This document shows positions 48,180 to 61,800 of a stretch of 64,000 nucleotides of DNA, piece after piece. The position numbers and the translations under genes are program-made. The notes below the pieces were generated by a model. That model did no database searches and had not been told where the DNA came from. It saw only the letters and a list, made by a program, of their open reading frames with translations. Source of the stretch: Eonycteris spelaea (lineage: Eukaryota > Chordata > Mammalia > Chiroptera > Pteropodidae); the NCBI GenBank assembly GCA_003508835.1, contig PUFA01000022.1:8990001-9054000 (forward strand), written 5' to 3'. The first letter of the stretch is position 1, and every line of letters starts with the position of its first letter.

Positions 48180-49830
48180 TCTCAAATTCCACCAAAAACA
48201 AGTCCTCGTAGGCTTCTGACCAGAATTGTACTGCATTTATAGGTTAATCCAAAAGGAATTAAAGGCTTTACCATGTCCAGTTTTCCATGTGTGTTGTGGG
48301 CTAAAGATGAAAGGAATCAAATGGTTTGGTCTGTTTAGGTTTTTTATTTCTTCTTAAAGTAAGTTATATATCTCTTCATTCATTTTTGTCATCAATGAAT
48401 TCAAATTCTTATTTTCATAAAGATCTTGCATATTATTGTTAGGTTTATTCCTAAATACCTAATTAAGCTTTTTTACTATTATGTATAGGATCTTTTTTAT
48501 TTTCTGATTATTGCTCTTGTATACAGCAACTCTAACGAAAACTCCAGTTTTAAAATCTATATACTCTCAAGTTTTATGTTAAATTGTAAATCACAATTTT
48601 GTTTCTTCTCTTCTGATTTTTATGCCTTTTATTTTTCTTGGCTTATTTGCATTTGCTAGGAACCCCATTACTAATGCTAGTCAGTAAAGAACAAAGCTGG
48701 TATTCTGTTTCCCCATTAATATATAGGGGTTTTTTGCTATAGATTTTTAATATTTACCCCTTGATCAAGTCCCAATCCAGATTATCTTTTCCTTCAGAAG
48801 ATGGTGTTTTGAATGTGTTTTGGATCTACTGAAATGATTATGTTGGTTTTCTCCTTTCATCTTTTCATGTGGTGAATTACATTAATAGATTTGCTAGTAT
48901 TTAGCCTTCCTTGCCTTCCTAGTATGCATTTAATCATGTACTTTTTAATCAGTGCTTGATTTGATATTCTAATTGTAGCTAAAATCATCATAAATTTAGC
49001 AATAATTTTTTATACTGGATCAGTTTTAAGGTTAAGGCTATACTAGCATCATATAATGAGTTGGAAAGCTTTCCCTCTTCCAGTGTTTTCTATGACAGGG
49101 ATTATGTAGCCCTTTAATTTCATAATAGACCTGGGTCTGGATTTTACTTGAATGAGGGGATGCACATGTAAAATTAAAGTATTAAATGGTTATTGATCTG
49201 TTTAGGTTTTCTATTTCTTCTTGAGTTAGTTGTAATTTTTATATATGGAATGTGGTTCAATTCTTTGATATCATTACTTTTGTGTCTGATTTTTCAACTT
49301 GACAGAGATGTGTTAAAGTTCCGATGTTTTGTAGACATTTCTACTTCTGTCTGTAATTCTGAAAGTTTTTGTTTTAAATGGTATTTCAAGGCTATGTTGT
49401 GAGATGCATATAAGTTTATGTTTATATTTTCTGGATTGTTCTTTTTAGCAGTTTGAAGGGTCATTCTATGTCCAAATTAAAGATTTTCACTCTAAATTTG
49501 ATTTTATTACACCGGCTTCCTTTGGTTAGTATTTTTCTGATTAATTCATCTTCCATTCTTTTCATTTTGTTCTGTTAAAAATAGCACAGACTCATATTAA
49601 GATAACAATAGGTGATTTTAATTTAATTTCTGATGTTTTGGATTTATTTCTACTATCTTGATTTACGATTTGTACTTCTACAGGTTTTTTTTTCCTTTGT
49701 TACCTTTGTTAAATTGGTCAAGTTTAGTTTATTCACTAATCTACACCCCCTCTCCACCAACTTAGTATTTTGGAAGCTATACCTTTTATTATTTTAGTAT
49801 GTTCTAGTTGCTAAAAATAAATATCCTTCT
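48180..49830 (-). mobile_element. Decayed L1 ORF2 fragment
   Basis: The + strand reads as the complement of L1 ORF2, for example CTTGCATATTATTGTTAGGT, ATGTGGTGAATTACATTAAT and TACACCGGCTTCCTTTGG. The region is old with many lesions; open frames within it are fragments of that complement. Confidence 0.65.
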
Positions 49831-50029
49831 TTTCACTTCTCATCTTCTCCAGATTGATTCACACAGATCCTATTTTATCCAAGGGCCACCACAATCTGGT
49901 TCCACTCTATCTTTCTAGCCTTCTCTCTCTCAACATATGTCTCTACAAAGCCTAACCTCTAATTAAATTTCATTATTTGTCAGTCTCCAAATAAAATACA
50001 AAATTCCTGGCATTCTGTTCTGGTTCATG

Positions 50030-50170
50030 ATGTCTTCTGATTCACTCACTCGTTCAACAAAGACTTTATTGAACACCTACTCGGTGTCTGACTCTGAGCA
50101 ACACCAGTCAACAGAGACATGGTCTCTGGCTTCATGAAGCATAGTGTGGAAACAGTAAACAAATGAACAC
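50030..50170 (-). mobile_element. L2 3' end fragment
   Basis: ACTCGTTCAACAAAGACTTT with CTGGCTTCATGAAGCATAGT matches the complement of the L2 end. The CTCF motif at 50281 lies just outside it. Confidence 0.55.
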
Positions 50171-50280
50171 GGTATGACTCGTGTAAAACTTCATGAATTC
50201 ATTGATTCATATAAATTAACAGGTAATGGACTCCCACCTTTCTCTCTACCTGCAAACAGCAGTCCCTGGGCACACAGATA

Positions 50281-50295
50281 CCACCAGGTGGCACC
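50281..50295 (+). promoter_or_regulatory. Consensus CTCF motif in ELF2 long intron
   Basis: CCACCAGGTGGCACC fits the core CTCF consensus at all positions. It has the same orientation as the motif at 4525, so the two are tandem rather than convergent. Confidence 0.55.
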
Positions 50296-50501
50296 AAACC
50301 ACAGCCTGACCTCAGACTGATTTGATACCTTGGTTTGAACCCTGGGATGCAGTCCACACACACACGTCACACAGGCTGACTTGGGCCATTTTATTAAACT
50401 CACAATTAATGCCATATTTTATGCAATTTGAGATTTTTTTTGGACTTTCTTACTACCTTATTATGGGGGTTTATTGTATCACAAGTTTTAAGTGCTGACC
50501 A

Positions 50502-50520
50502 AAAAAAAAAAAAAAAAAAA
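50502..50520 (+). repeat. Poly(A) tract
   Basis: About 19 consecutive A residues. Confidence 0.95.
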
Positions 50521-50799
50521 GACTGGGAGGATAAGGCAAAAATAACAGAACAGTCCTAATTGAGATTGAAGAGTATCAGCTAAAGCCTCACTCTGAGAAA
50601 GTGGCATTCAAACTGAGATCTAAAGGATGACTAGGAGTTAGAAGCTGAAAAATGGAAAGCAGTATGTTCCAGAAAGAAAATGACATATGCGAGAGCCCTG
50701 TGAAGGTAAAGTATGGATTACTGGAAAGGTGCAAAGATAACAAACAGTGTGTATGTTGGGGAGAGGGGGTGGCTCAAGTATGATAATTCATCAGAGTAT

Positions 50800-50995
50800 A
50801 ATACTTAAGAGCTTAGGCTCTGGAGCCCTACTTATATCTGAGTTTAAATCCTCGCTTCAACACTTAAATAGCTATCTAGTCTTGGAAAAGTTAGCCTAGG
50901 GCTGTTGAGAGTATTAAATATGTTAATAGCTAAAGCTCTAAGAACTATTCCTGGCAATATACTAAAGAATATTTTAAATATTAAGAGTTTTGGTT
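50800..50995 (+). mobile_element. MIR SINE, interrupted downstream by an L1 insertion
   Basis: GAGCTTAGGCTCTGGAGCCC and GAGTTTAAATCCTCGCTTCA match MIR in sense orientation. The 51010-51235 L1 piece inserted near its 3' end. Confidence 0.65.
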
Positions 50996-51009
50996 TTTGT
51001 TGCTATTAT

Positions 51010-51235
51010 TTTTTATTGTTACTATGGTGACATTGGTTAACGAAATCCAATAAGTTTCAGGTGTACAATTATGTGTATAAATTTTGCACTGTGTTCACTG
51101 CTCATAGCTAAGAGTTCTTTCTGTCACCACATATTTGACCCCTTTCACTCCATCTACCTCTCTTCTCCCCCCTCTCCCCTCCCCTCAGGTAACCACTAGT
51201 TTATTGTCTATGTCCATGAGTCTCTGTTTGTCCTG
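51010..51235 (-). mobile_element. 5'-truncated L1 3' end with target duplication
   Basis: The + strand reads ACTATGGTGACATTGGTTAA then AATAAGTTTCAGGTGTACAA, the complement of the young L1 3' UTR common in bats. Perfect 14-bp repeats TTTGTTGCTATTAT flank it (50996-51009 and 51236-51249). Confidence 0.85.
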
Positions 51236-52433
51236 TTTGTTGCTATTATGTTGTGATTGTTTCTAGATGGATGAGAAAAGCTAAATTATTCAGTGTCTTG
51301 AAGGCCATGTTAAAAATCCTGAATATTATCCTGCAAGCAATTAGAACCCACTGAAAGATTTTAGGAAATGGTGCTATGTGGACAATTGATTGCTTGGGGT
51401 CACAGGGAGAAGGGGCAAGAGTTAAACATGACCAGTTAGAAGGCTATGGCCAGCATACTGGCGCATACCAAAAATAACTACAGATTGGACTAGGCTAGTA
51501 GCAGTGAATACGGAAAGAAAACAGTAGATTCAAGACCTATTTTGGAGGCAAAACTGACATGATTTGTAATGGACTAGGAGGTAAGGGAGGTGTAAATGAA
51601 TGACTTCTCAACCAGAAAAACCTTTGCTACTGACAAAGGTTCTTTGCCTAACAAACTTTAGTCAGGCTCCTGAACCTTCTCTTACGCCTATCTGTATACT
51701 TTTTAAAATTCAGTTTTATCAAGAACCTGGCTACATCTGTTTAGCTAAAACTTAATGTTGTAAACCCAAATACGTGCTACCTGTAGACCAATGTCTCTGA
51801 AGAAAAAAAAAGGATGTTCATTTTAAAAAAATTATAGAAATGTAAAAAATAAAAATACCTCACCCCATAATCCCACTGTTCCCCAATTGTAACCAACCAC
51901 TCCAACACCTGAGCTCTTAGCACTGTCTCCTGATTTTTATGAATAGGAAAAATAAGTCCTTGCGTTTTTGATGGTACTATTGCCACACATAAAAAAGTAA
52001 AATGATGAAATTCAGCACATTAATTTTAAATAAAGGTACAAACCACAGTAGGTTTGGCAGTATCTGTGACTTCATGATCAATAGAAATCAAACATGTTCA
52101 CATATTATAGTTTCAACGGATATCTCAAAATAAAATTTATGGTCATCACAACTTTGAAAATGTAGCAGGAAATTAGATCTACCAGTATATTTCATTATTT
52201 AACGTGTTATTAAAGAAGTATATGCCTTAATATACCACAACTGAAAATAGTCTGAAAGTTATATTTCAATATATTTGGCTCCTTGGTAATCCTAGGCATT
52301 TTATATATTTTAAAACACTGTTCTGGAGAAGGTCTACAGGTTTTACCACATGGCCAAAGAGGCCATGACACAAAAAAATATTTTTTAAAAAAACATACAA
52401 AAGTTAACAGTAAATGCCTGTGCTAAACGTGTT

Positions 52434-52596
52434 CATAGGATTGGGGAAGATAGAAAAAGGTAAAGGGGGCAAAACACATGGTGATGGAAGATTGGGTGGT
52501 GAACACAATGCAATAGACAGATGATCTATTCTAGCCTTGTATACTTGAAACCTATATTATTTTATTACCCAATGTCACCCTTAATAAATTCAATTT
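52434..52596 (+). mobile_element. 5'-truncated L1 3' end with target duplication
   Basis: The sequence runs through GATTGGGTGGTGAACACAAT and TACTTGAAACCTATATTATT to CCCTTAATAAATTCAATTT. Flanking CTAAACGTGTT (52423-52433) and CTAAACATGTT (52597-52607) are near-identical target duplications. Confidence 0.8.
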
Positions 52597-53029
52597 CTAA
52601 ACATGTTAAGTTTTCATGATCTCCTCTAAGGGATGAATATGAGAATATGGAGATCCTTTTTCCAGTTTGCAAAAGGGCACGGAGGATACATAAAGGACAA
52701 TGACCCCTTCTCCTCCTGAAAGAGCACCGCACCAAAGCACCCAGCTTTCAATTCCAAAACGGCCACCCACCTGTGCAACCACCTCGTCTCTACACCTTTT
52801 AGCTTAGTGTGGTCAATGCGCACACCTACAGCCCAAATCTGTAGTGGCGGACAATTTAGTGGAAGGAGAATAATAGTTATCAGCGGTTGGGCAGCTCTGA
52901 ACGAGGACCTAAGGAATTCAGATTTTAAAATACGTGATGCTTTGTCTTATTTTACTTTTCACTTACAGTAGCATTTTGGAAACCAAATTTGTATTAAAAA
53001 AACAGATTTGTATACTTTGTTTAAAACTC

Positions 53030-53500
53030 TTCAAAAAGGCTTCCCACTGCCCTGTAGAGAGGCCAAACGGATAGGAAGCTTATGAAGTCCTCGGCAGTAA
53101 GGTTGTTTTTACCTCTTCCGCGTCACTTTAATCCCCTTCCCTTCTCATAATCCAAATTCTAGCCATACTTAATTCCTTTCTGCAACTCAAATAGGCCATG
53201 TTCCTTCTCCTTCCTCCAGACTTTCAACCACGCTATTCTCAGCTTGGCTAATTACTTCAAACCCTTCAAATCTGTTTAAATGTCACTTCCTCAGGGAGGC
53301 ATTTCCCTGCTGTACACTCTTCTAAGCCTTTCATTAATCCCATCATAACATTCATCGCAGTTTATGGTAATAGCATGTTTAACTGTTCATCTTTCCACAA
53401 AGCTGAAAGCCTGGCGAAGGCAAAGACAGGACAAGGTCTCGTTCACCACAAGGTTTTCACTCAGCTCTGAGCCTGACATGCTGCAGGCCCTCAAGTAAGA
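53030..53500 (-). mobile_element. L2 LINE fragment
   Basis: On the + strand, AAATGTCACTTCCTCAGGGA GGC and adjoining blocks match the complement of the L2 3' region. Confidence 0.65.
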
Positions 53501-54269
53501 GCAGGCAGAGGACAGTGAATGTGTGGATCTGCCTAGAGACAGCTTTAGCACCCCTATTTGTACATCTAACCACCCTGACCTATCCCTAGTCACCAACATC
53601 TGTAACCTTGTGTGCTACTCAGTTAAAACTCCATATAATTCATATTTCTCCCTCTCCTCAGTCTGAATTAATAAAATTTTCTTAGACACATTGTTATATA
53701 GTAAAATTGAAAGGCACCTGCTGTTTAAAAATAAAACTCTGAATGCAAAGGAATGAATGCTACCAGTTTCCAAAACCAAACATCCTTTAATGGTCTACTT
53801 TCTACATATACTTATCTGTTATTTTATACAAAATAGATTTTTCTTGAAAAGTATACAAATATCATTTAAAATCATTCCTTTTCACTTCTGCTTTATTAAT
53901 TGACAGGGTAGTTCTTTGCTTTTGGTCACTACTCTCTTCTTCACATAGTTAATAATCTGTAAAACATATATTCAAGTGCATGAAAAGTCAGTGGCTATTT
54001 TAATGAGCCTTTAAAAATTCTGTTTTAAAGTTACAGTTTAGAAAGCAGAAGCCTGATTTTTATTTTTAGATCACAAAATCCAATTAAAAAGTGACATTCA
54101 ATTATGATAAAACTATTGGTGTAAGTAAATGTTTTATCTTAAATTGCCTTTCCATCTTCTATTCTCTCCATAATTTAATGCTTTTTGGTTATTCTGTATA
54201 CTTTTAAACAATACAGTTAAGTGATTTTTTATTTAAATACCTCCTCTTAAAAGACAGCAAATAATTTAG

Positions 54270-54447
54270 AGATCTTGGGGCATGGGAGAGGATGAAGAGA
54301 TTAAAGAGGGTCAAATATATGGTGACAGAAGGAGACTAGACTTTGGGTGGTGAGCACACAATATATGGATGATGTATTATAAAACTGAACACCTGAAACT
54401 TATGTAATTTATTAACCGATATTACCCCAATAAATTTAATTTAAAAA
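54270..54447 (+). mobile_element. 5'-truncated L1 3' end
   Basis: TGGGTGGTGAGCACACAATA and the CACCTGAAACTTATGTAATT block end with CCCCAATAAATTTAATTT and an A-rich tail. It is the same 3' UTR family as the copies at 51 and 52.4 kb. Confidence 0.8.
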
Positions 54448-57004
54448 AGAACTGAGATCTTAATCAGCACCTAGAGGGACTTCCACAACTGCAAAACACC
54501 TCTATTTTTCATAAACCTGATATTTTAATGTCCAATTCCAACTAAATGGAATTTCAAGGAAGATTCATTAACTGCATGACATGACACCATATTTCAGTAA
54601 TTCTAAGGTGTACATTCCTTTTCAACAAAAATGTACATTCTGATATCTCTGAAATCAGGAGAATATCTTACAATTGATAGTCTCCTAAAGTTTATAATTG
54701 ACAGCATTTTTTTTTTTCTTTTAGTGGCCTAAAAATAGTGTTTCTTATAATTGATGGCATCTTAGGCTAAATGAAATACAGTTACTAAAACATTAAAACT
54801 ATTCTCTAATAATTCTTCCTAAGTGACCTAAATCACAGCACAATTATAATTCAAACAATTCTAGAATCAAAACTAAATGAACTTCAGATTAACAATTTTT
54901 GTTTTTAGAAAACTAGTGACCAGGCTTAACTGAAGAAAATAGATAATTGGAAGAAAATGCTTCTTTTAAAAAGATTTAGGAAAAAGTCTACATTAGAAGC
55001 AGAAATACCAGAAATGAAAATAAAAAGAGGCTCGAAGATGTTCAGTCAGTAGTAGCTTCCAAGGAAGTGAAGGCATGAAATAGCCCTAGAGCTTTATCTA
55101 TAAAAAGAAACAAAAATTAGGAACATGGCAGGGGATAACTCAGATAGCAAACTGTTTAAGAGAGAAAATACTATTGTATTATTCTCCCTCCTTAAGGAGG
55201 AGCCACTGTCACTCTTTAAACAAAAATATGGTATAGGTAGTTGAAATTGTAATTAAATGTAAAATTGTAAACATTCTTAATAAATTAAAAACCAACCTAC
55301 CAGCATTGTCTTCCTTCTGGCTCAATCTGTTTCACCTTCAGGTAATCCTAGGATAGGGGCTCCTTTTCAGATCCCCAGTTTTTCAGGCCGATCTTCTACC
55401 TCCCTGTGGCAACAATATTTTCTAATTAAAAGAGTCCCTTTGTGCCACAGGGAGGATTTCTGACGATATAACAAATACAAAAGTTACAGCTCATCATGAA
55501 GCCAACTTAGTCTTCAGATTCTTCAAGAAAGAAATCTGGCCCCTTATCTTATCTTTTAAGAGAGAAATCTGGTTTTGTTTTTTAACTGCATTTTTAAAAA
55601 CCTAAACTTTCATTTGTTTTTTAGAAAAAGCACTGCTTTCTTGTTGAAGTGTATAAAAATTTTTATTATTCATCTATCTTTTCAGCTAATCTCTAAATAT
55701 AATTTTGTTGATCACAAAAAAAGTTTTCTAAGTTTTCTCGATAATTATTTCCTAAGTCCAACTTTTTACATTTTAACACCTGGTTAAAAACCAAAGTCCT
55801 GTTCTCAATGATCAAAAGAGAGAAGCAGGAAGCTACCAGACCCCTTTCAGCCAATATTTATTAGTAAAGATTAGTAAGTCTACTTGTATTACATAACACA
55901 ATGTTAATTATGTTTAAACGAACATTTTAAAAAGGCCAGCAGGAAGTATAAAGAAGCTGTGGTTACTGTCCTCTTGCTGGTTAAGATTATGGGTGATTTT
56001 CACTCTTTATTTTTTGCAGTACTTCTCGATTTTTCCAATGAGCAAGTACTGCTTTCGTTGTAGGGGAAAAAAATAAATTTAGGTATAAGCAAGAATGATG
56101 AAACCCTAATGAGATTTTAACATGATGTCAATCTAGGTATGACAATATTATGGCTTGATATATTTCGGATGACCATATTTATGTTTTTGGATGACTACCT
56201 TTTTATATTTTAAATAACCCTAAGATATTCAATATTTAGCATATAAACAAAAAAGAAATACATTTAAGATTTCACATAGATGGCTCTTGCTTATACTGTA
56301 ATACTATGTTAAAACTCAATTTGTTTCAGTCTGTATTTCCTAACAGGTATGGGTTAAACACTATTATATACTATATTTGACAGAAGTAAAAAATGCAGTC
56401 TCTGTCTTCAAGGGATTTACATGCTCACTTTGAAAACATAAGCAGTATACACACAAGAATAGTCTAAGAAAGTGAATAATCAAGTGCTTAAATCCAGATA
56501 GTCTAACAGAAGGAAAGGGAGTGTTTTATGTAGACCACAATCATTGTGGAGTTTCATGTAGTTGGGCCTTAAAGAAGGGACAATACCTGAACTCATTCTT
56601 GATAGAAAACTACTTGAGCAAAAGCTCAGAAGCATAAATAAATAGCACAGCCCATGCCAGAAGCAATAAGAAAAACCGTAATAACACAGTGTTTCAGTAT
56701 ATAAGGAGGTCAGAGTAGGAAGGAGCTACTGTTGGATGACTCTGTGGGTCACTGAATTTGGCAGAGGAGTGGCCTTTGAAATCTGATAAAGAACTTCAGG
56801 AGAATGATAACTGTACTTGCCAAAGCACAGTAAGTTAAAGAAGGAACGATGAGGAAAAAGCACTGACTGAAGGTATAAGGCATGTTTTTTATTAACAAGT
56901 GGAAGTGGAAGAGAAAAATATTATAGAAGTAAACAAATAATTTGTTTTCATTTATAAAGGACCTCCAGATTTGAAGGTACAAGGAAAGGTGCTGAGATGA
57001 CGTT

Positions 57005-57190
57005 AAGAGAGCACTTATGGAGCACGCACTATGTCATAAGCACTATGCTTTATAGATTTATTTTATGTAATCCTCACAACCCTGAATTCCTATTTTATGA
57101 CAATGAAACAGACTCTGAAAAGTTAAATACTGCCAAGTAAGTAATAAAGTAAAAATCTGAACCCAAAACTAATTCACTCAATATTCTTCC
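57005..57190 (-). mobile_element. MIR SINE fragment
   Basis: GAGCACGCACTATGTCATAA with TATTTTATGACAATGAAACA matches the complement of MIR. Confidence 0.6.
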
Positions 57191-58341
57191 CTTGTCTACT
57201 AAACAGAGCTACTCAACTGGTAAAAAGAAAAAAATTAAGCTCTGGAATAGTCACCCAGAACTTTCTACCATATTTGACTACTCTTTGGCTTCTTCATGTT
57301 CCTCAAAATGTAAACATTCCCTAAAATTAATCCTTTAATTCTGTATCCTTTGTTCTTGATCACAGAGAGATAAATATAGAATTTAAATATCTTCTCCATT
57401 GGGGAAATCTCTCAAATACCTTTCCCATTCCCATGGAGATTACACTTATTGCCATGGAGTCAGTGAGTATGATTCCCAAGCCAGTCTTTCCTAGACCTTT
57501 CTTTTTACTAAGCTTCAGTTGTACTAGATAGCCTCCATCTGAATCTCCAGATCCGTTTCCTACTCCGCTTCACTCTGCTGCTGTCTGTCCCAAAAGGCTG
57601 ACTTCATCAGCAGGGCTCCCGTGGTTTCAGGCTGGGTTCGGTCAATGGAGCGCCTTGGCAGGGGAGTAAAGTCAAGGGGTACAGAACTGGACTACTGCAC
57701 TGGCTCCCTCTCTGTGGCATCACCCTAAAGCCAGTTGTGTCATTTGACCAAAAGGCCCAGATCCTCCCAAAGTGACCCTCTAACCAGGGCTCTCTTCTCC
57801 CGGGCTCTGATAACCCTTTTCTCTATTTGGCCCAAGGGTCACAGGACAGAAACAGCTCTATTGCTGCTGGCTCTGCAGTCCTACCTACCTCTTAAGGTCA
57901 CCCACATATTTGCAACTAGCCACTTATTAAAATGTTCTTTAAATTATCCTAATTTGAGTTTGCCATGTCTTTTGAGATGGGACCCTGACTATACATTTGT
58001 GCATCTTTAAATACCTAAACATTTCCCCTTAGATGCTCTACTTCAACTCAAAATCAATATTACCAAACTTTTTCCTGTAAGTCAGTCAGTCTTGCATTCC
58101 TCACATCCCTAGGTGTTACTATCGCCTTCACTTAGTGTCAAAAAAACTGAGTAATATCTTACCTAATTATGCCTCTCCCCCTAATCTATCATGTCTTGTG
58201 AGACGTTACATAGTTGTATCACCTGCATAAGCCCCTTCTGTTCCTATTGCTTCTGCCTTGTTATAATATTTCTCAAGTCATCTCTTGACTCATATCATAA
58301 TAGCTAGTCTTCCTGCCTTATCTTTTCCCCTATAATTTATC

Positions 58342-58407
58342 CTCTATATACCAAGATACTGAACACATAGTACTCTATATACCAAGATACTGAACACATA
58401 GTACTCT
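58342..58407 (+). repeat. 31-bp tandem duplication
   Basis: A 31-bp unit starting CTCTATATACCAAGATACTG is present twice in exact tandem (2.1 copies). Confidence 0.95.
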
Positions 58408-58779
58408 TCCAAATCTGTCTGCATCTTATATGCCTAATTACTAACCCTTGGGTTCAATCACAATCTAGTCACAACTTTTAGTAAAACCTCCTGTCAATAT
58501 CTTATTTACTCAATATTCTAACCAAACATTGAATTTCAATATTCCACCAATTTATTAATGACATTTCCCAGTCTAAAGTGTCTTTTGCCCACTTCCCATC
58601 TGCCCAGCCAAATCCTACCATTTGTCCTTCTGTACTTTCTCTAAAACATTCTCTAATCCTGTAAACTGAACTTTCCTCTTCTGAAAATTTCTTTGACTTT
58701 ATAAAAGCACTCGATTTATTCTATACTGCGTTATGTTTTGATTATTGTGTGTATGTATATATAAAATCTCTTAATTTAA

Positions 58780-58870
58780 CTAAATTATTAACCCCTTGAG
58801 GGAAAGAAACATGTTGAAAACCATGCCTTTGCACATAACAAATGCAAAGTACTTACTGATATATTCTCAG
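58780..58870 (+). mobile_element. L2 3' end fragment
   Basis: TTAACCCCTTGAGGGAAAGA with a CCTTTGCACATAACAAATGC block matches the L2 3' end. Confidence 0.45.
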
Positions 58871-61800
58871 TAATTTCAGTGGAAGGTTTAGAGGATAAAT
58901 ATAGTAAGTTAAAGTACAAGATGAAGAAGCAGATACTAAACAGCTCAATCGTCTCAGACCAGTATTAAAAGATTTCTGTCAAAACTTATCTATTATTAAT
59001 CTATTATCTATTGTTACTTTTTAAAAGGTAATCTGTAATAACGCATTAAAACTTATATAGTCTTTACATATACGTAATTTTTTGAATGCACATAAAAACT
59101 GCATTTTCAAATCTTGGTAGGGAACGCAAGAGATTCCTCTCCACCCCCAACTCACCCCATCAGTCCACAGAGCAGGTCACCAGAGCTGGTGGAGTCTGCA
59201 GCCACTGGGCAAAGGTATTTCCGGCCTGCGAGAGTCAACACCACCCCTCGTCCACACCGCATTACTATTTTTCAAAGGCTCTTTACGACTACTAACCCTC
59301 AGTTATTATCAAAAATCAGTTTATAGGTTTATGTGAATATACCTGTTTTTAAAGTTACAAAACAGTTTTTGGTTTTTCCTATAAAATTTGAGAGAGGATT
59401 ATTATTACATATAAGCTCCATGAGGAAAATGTAGACTTTTAGTTTATAAAATGGTGAAGCAAAATAGCCTATAATTACACCTAACAAAATGAGAAATCAT
59501 CTTATTCACAAAATTATGAAAATGGCTAAGTATATATCGTTATATGATCTAAGTACTCCTGCCTGGATGACATCATGAACGTTGTTTCTGGTATAAGTAT
59601 ATAGGGATAAAAGAAAAACTTCAATGTAAACATATAGACAACTGATATGACAGGTCGAAAAATAATTATGAACATTTTCAGACTAATATAATCTAAGTTA
59701 TAATGTAGGAGCATTCCAGGAAGTGTTTCCTAGATGTACAAAAGGAAATCTTATCCTGTATGAATCTCATGTTCACCAATTCGCCAAATTAAAACTGCTG
59801 TAACTATTTGACAAATATTCCTTTCCTTTTCTTCCCAGTCAGCCTCTTCTCCAAAATTTACACATCTGGAATTTAAGTTAACACTTTACATCTCCACAAA
59901 AAATGGGCCTGACCTAGCCCACTACCTAAAGGGAAACATACGTTAGGATGAGTCATAACAACCTTTATTCATTCTGTATGTTCTAGATGTCAGAAGAATG
60001 AACATTTATTCAGGTTTTAACTTGTTTAAAAGTGCATCTGATTCTTTAAATAAAAACAAATTAAGCTCAGATTAGCTATTCTAAACTAATCTGTATATTA
60101 ATAATCTCTATAAAGTTACATTAAAAATGCATGAGCTATAGCATTCTAATGTCACTTAGTATATTGTACACTCGATGGTCTGCATGCCTTATGATGAACA
60201 AATTAGTGTTTTAAACTGTTGTGATTATAGATTTATGAGTCAGCAGTTTTCCATATAAATTTGGCATTGCCTTTGGAAGAGTTTTATCCGAATCCTAAGT
60301 TTTACAGTGTTGTTCTATAAAGAGATACCAGAATACTATATAGTTCTTTATTTTTAGAAATAATAAAGCAAGCATAGATTTCATTAAAAATCCATGAGTC
60401 GGCACGGAATTAAAAATGTAAAATGACCTTTTCAGGTACATTTAGACTATTTTAGAATAATATGAGTTATCTGCTAACATTTCCTTTTAGTGTTGAAGAA
60501 AAATAAATCTAAAAAATATTATCAAGTATTCAAAACCACTTTGAAAATATCACATAAGTAGCTGTTCTTTTACTCAGACTTTGTATATTCTCTTTTATAT
60601 CGCACACTCATATCTCTGCCCTGGAAATGATAACATCACCCTCAGAGTTCAAGAAGAAAATTAAATCCCTTAAATGGATTATATTGCTTCCTATATGGAA
60701 TTGTTTTCATTTGAGTAATTTAAATTAAAGAAGCACTGACCACCAATTGTACAACCAATAAAATTTGGCTGATACGCTCTGGTATTGTCATGTGATAAAT
60801 ACCATAATTTTCTACCGAAGCAAACTTGGCACTGTAGTTTCCATTTTTTATAGGTTCTATTTTTTTTTCATTCAACTTTAGCTGTCCTACTTTTATCTAG
60901 TGCTCTTAGTTTTCTGTTTAGTTATGCTTCTATAATAACATCAGTTATAACAGCTACTTCAAAATATCATCATGCAGAATACTTTTAGCTGTTCTTCCTA
61001 TTCTTTTCCTCAAGAAGAAAATTTATCTCTGCCACAAGACTTCCAGCATCTTACTGAAAAACTCTTCAAACTCTCAGAAAAACACATGTATCTTCCTGCC
61101 ACTTCCATTATCTATTGTAAATCAAGTACCACTCCAGACTACAGTCATGAAGGTTATTTAAAGTGTTTAGTAACCTTTTTTAATAAAAATGAACTGAACA
61201 CCACTCCGCATGAGGTTCGCTGGAACTGCTGTCACCATCGCTCTGAAAAGCAAGGTAAATTTCCAACCCCTCAGCTCAAAAAAAATTAAGCTGGAGGAAG
61301 AACAGCTTTTAGCTGGAAGGAGCTAGTGGTACCACGGAGTGCTACTGGGCCTCAACAAACAGAAAGACATCAAACACTCAAAATTTTTAATCATGAGACT
61401 TAGCTACATTTATAGAAATTTATCTAAATACTTTAGAATTACTGGGATTGTAGAGCAAGCATAATAATAGCTAAAGATAAATTTTTATATTTATTACTAT
61501 AAAATAGTCACTACAATCCTATTGGTAAAATATTCTATTTTCTATATGGTCAATGGCAAAAAATAAAAGGTTTCTCCAAAAATTATACATACTAACTCCC
61601 AATTAAACATAGTTATCTCACCACAGACAGACTGAAATACCACCGTTTCTAAGAAGACAAAAAGGGAAGAGGAATCCAATAAACTACTGTGAGGATGCTT
61701 CTGACCTAAGAAAAAAGGAATCAGACTGCTCCACCCATTCTGATTCAAAAAAACTCTTAATGTGTTATAGAATGAGAATACTAAATTTATTTTTTAATTT

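Noticed and set aside
49193..49402. Hydrophobic 69-residue frame that looks like a small membrane protein
   Set aside because: It lies in the complement of decayed L1 ORF2, whose AT-rich antisense reads as hydrophobic residues.
59086..59326. GC-richer patch with overlapping frames as a possible exon
   Set aside because: No protein similarity is recognised, the frames overlap in different registers, and no paired splice sites are convincing.
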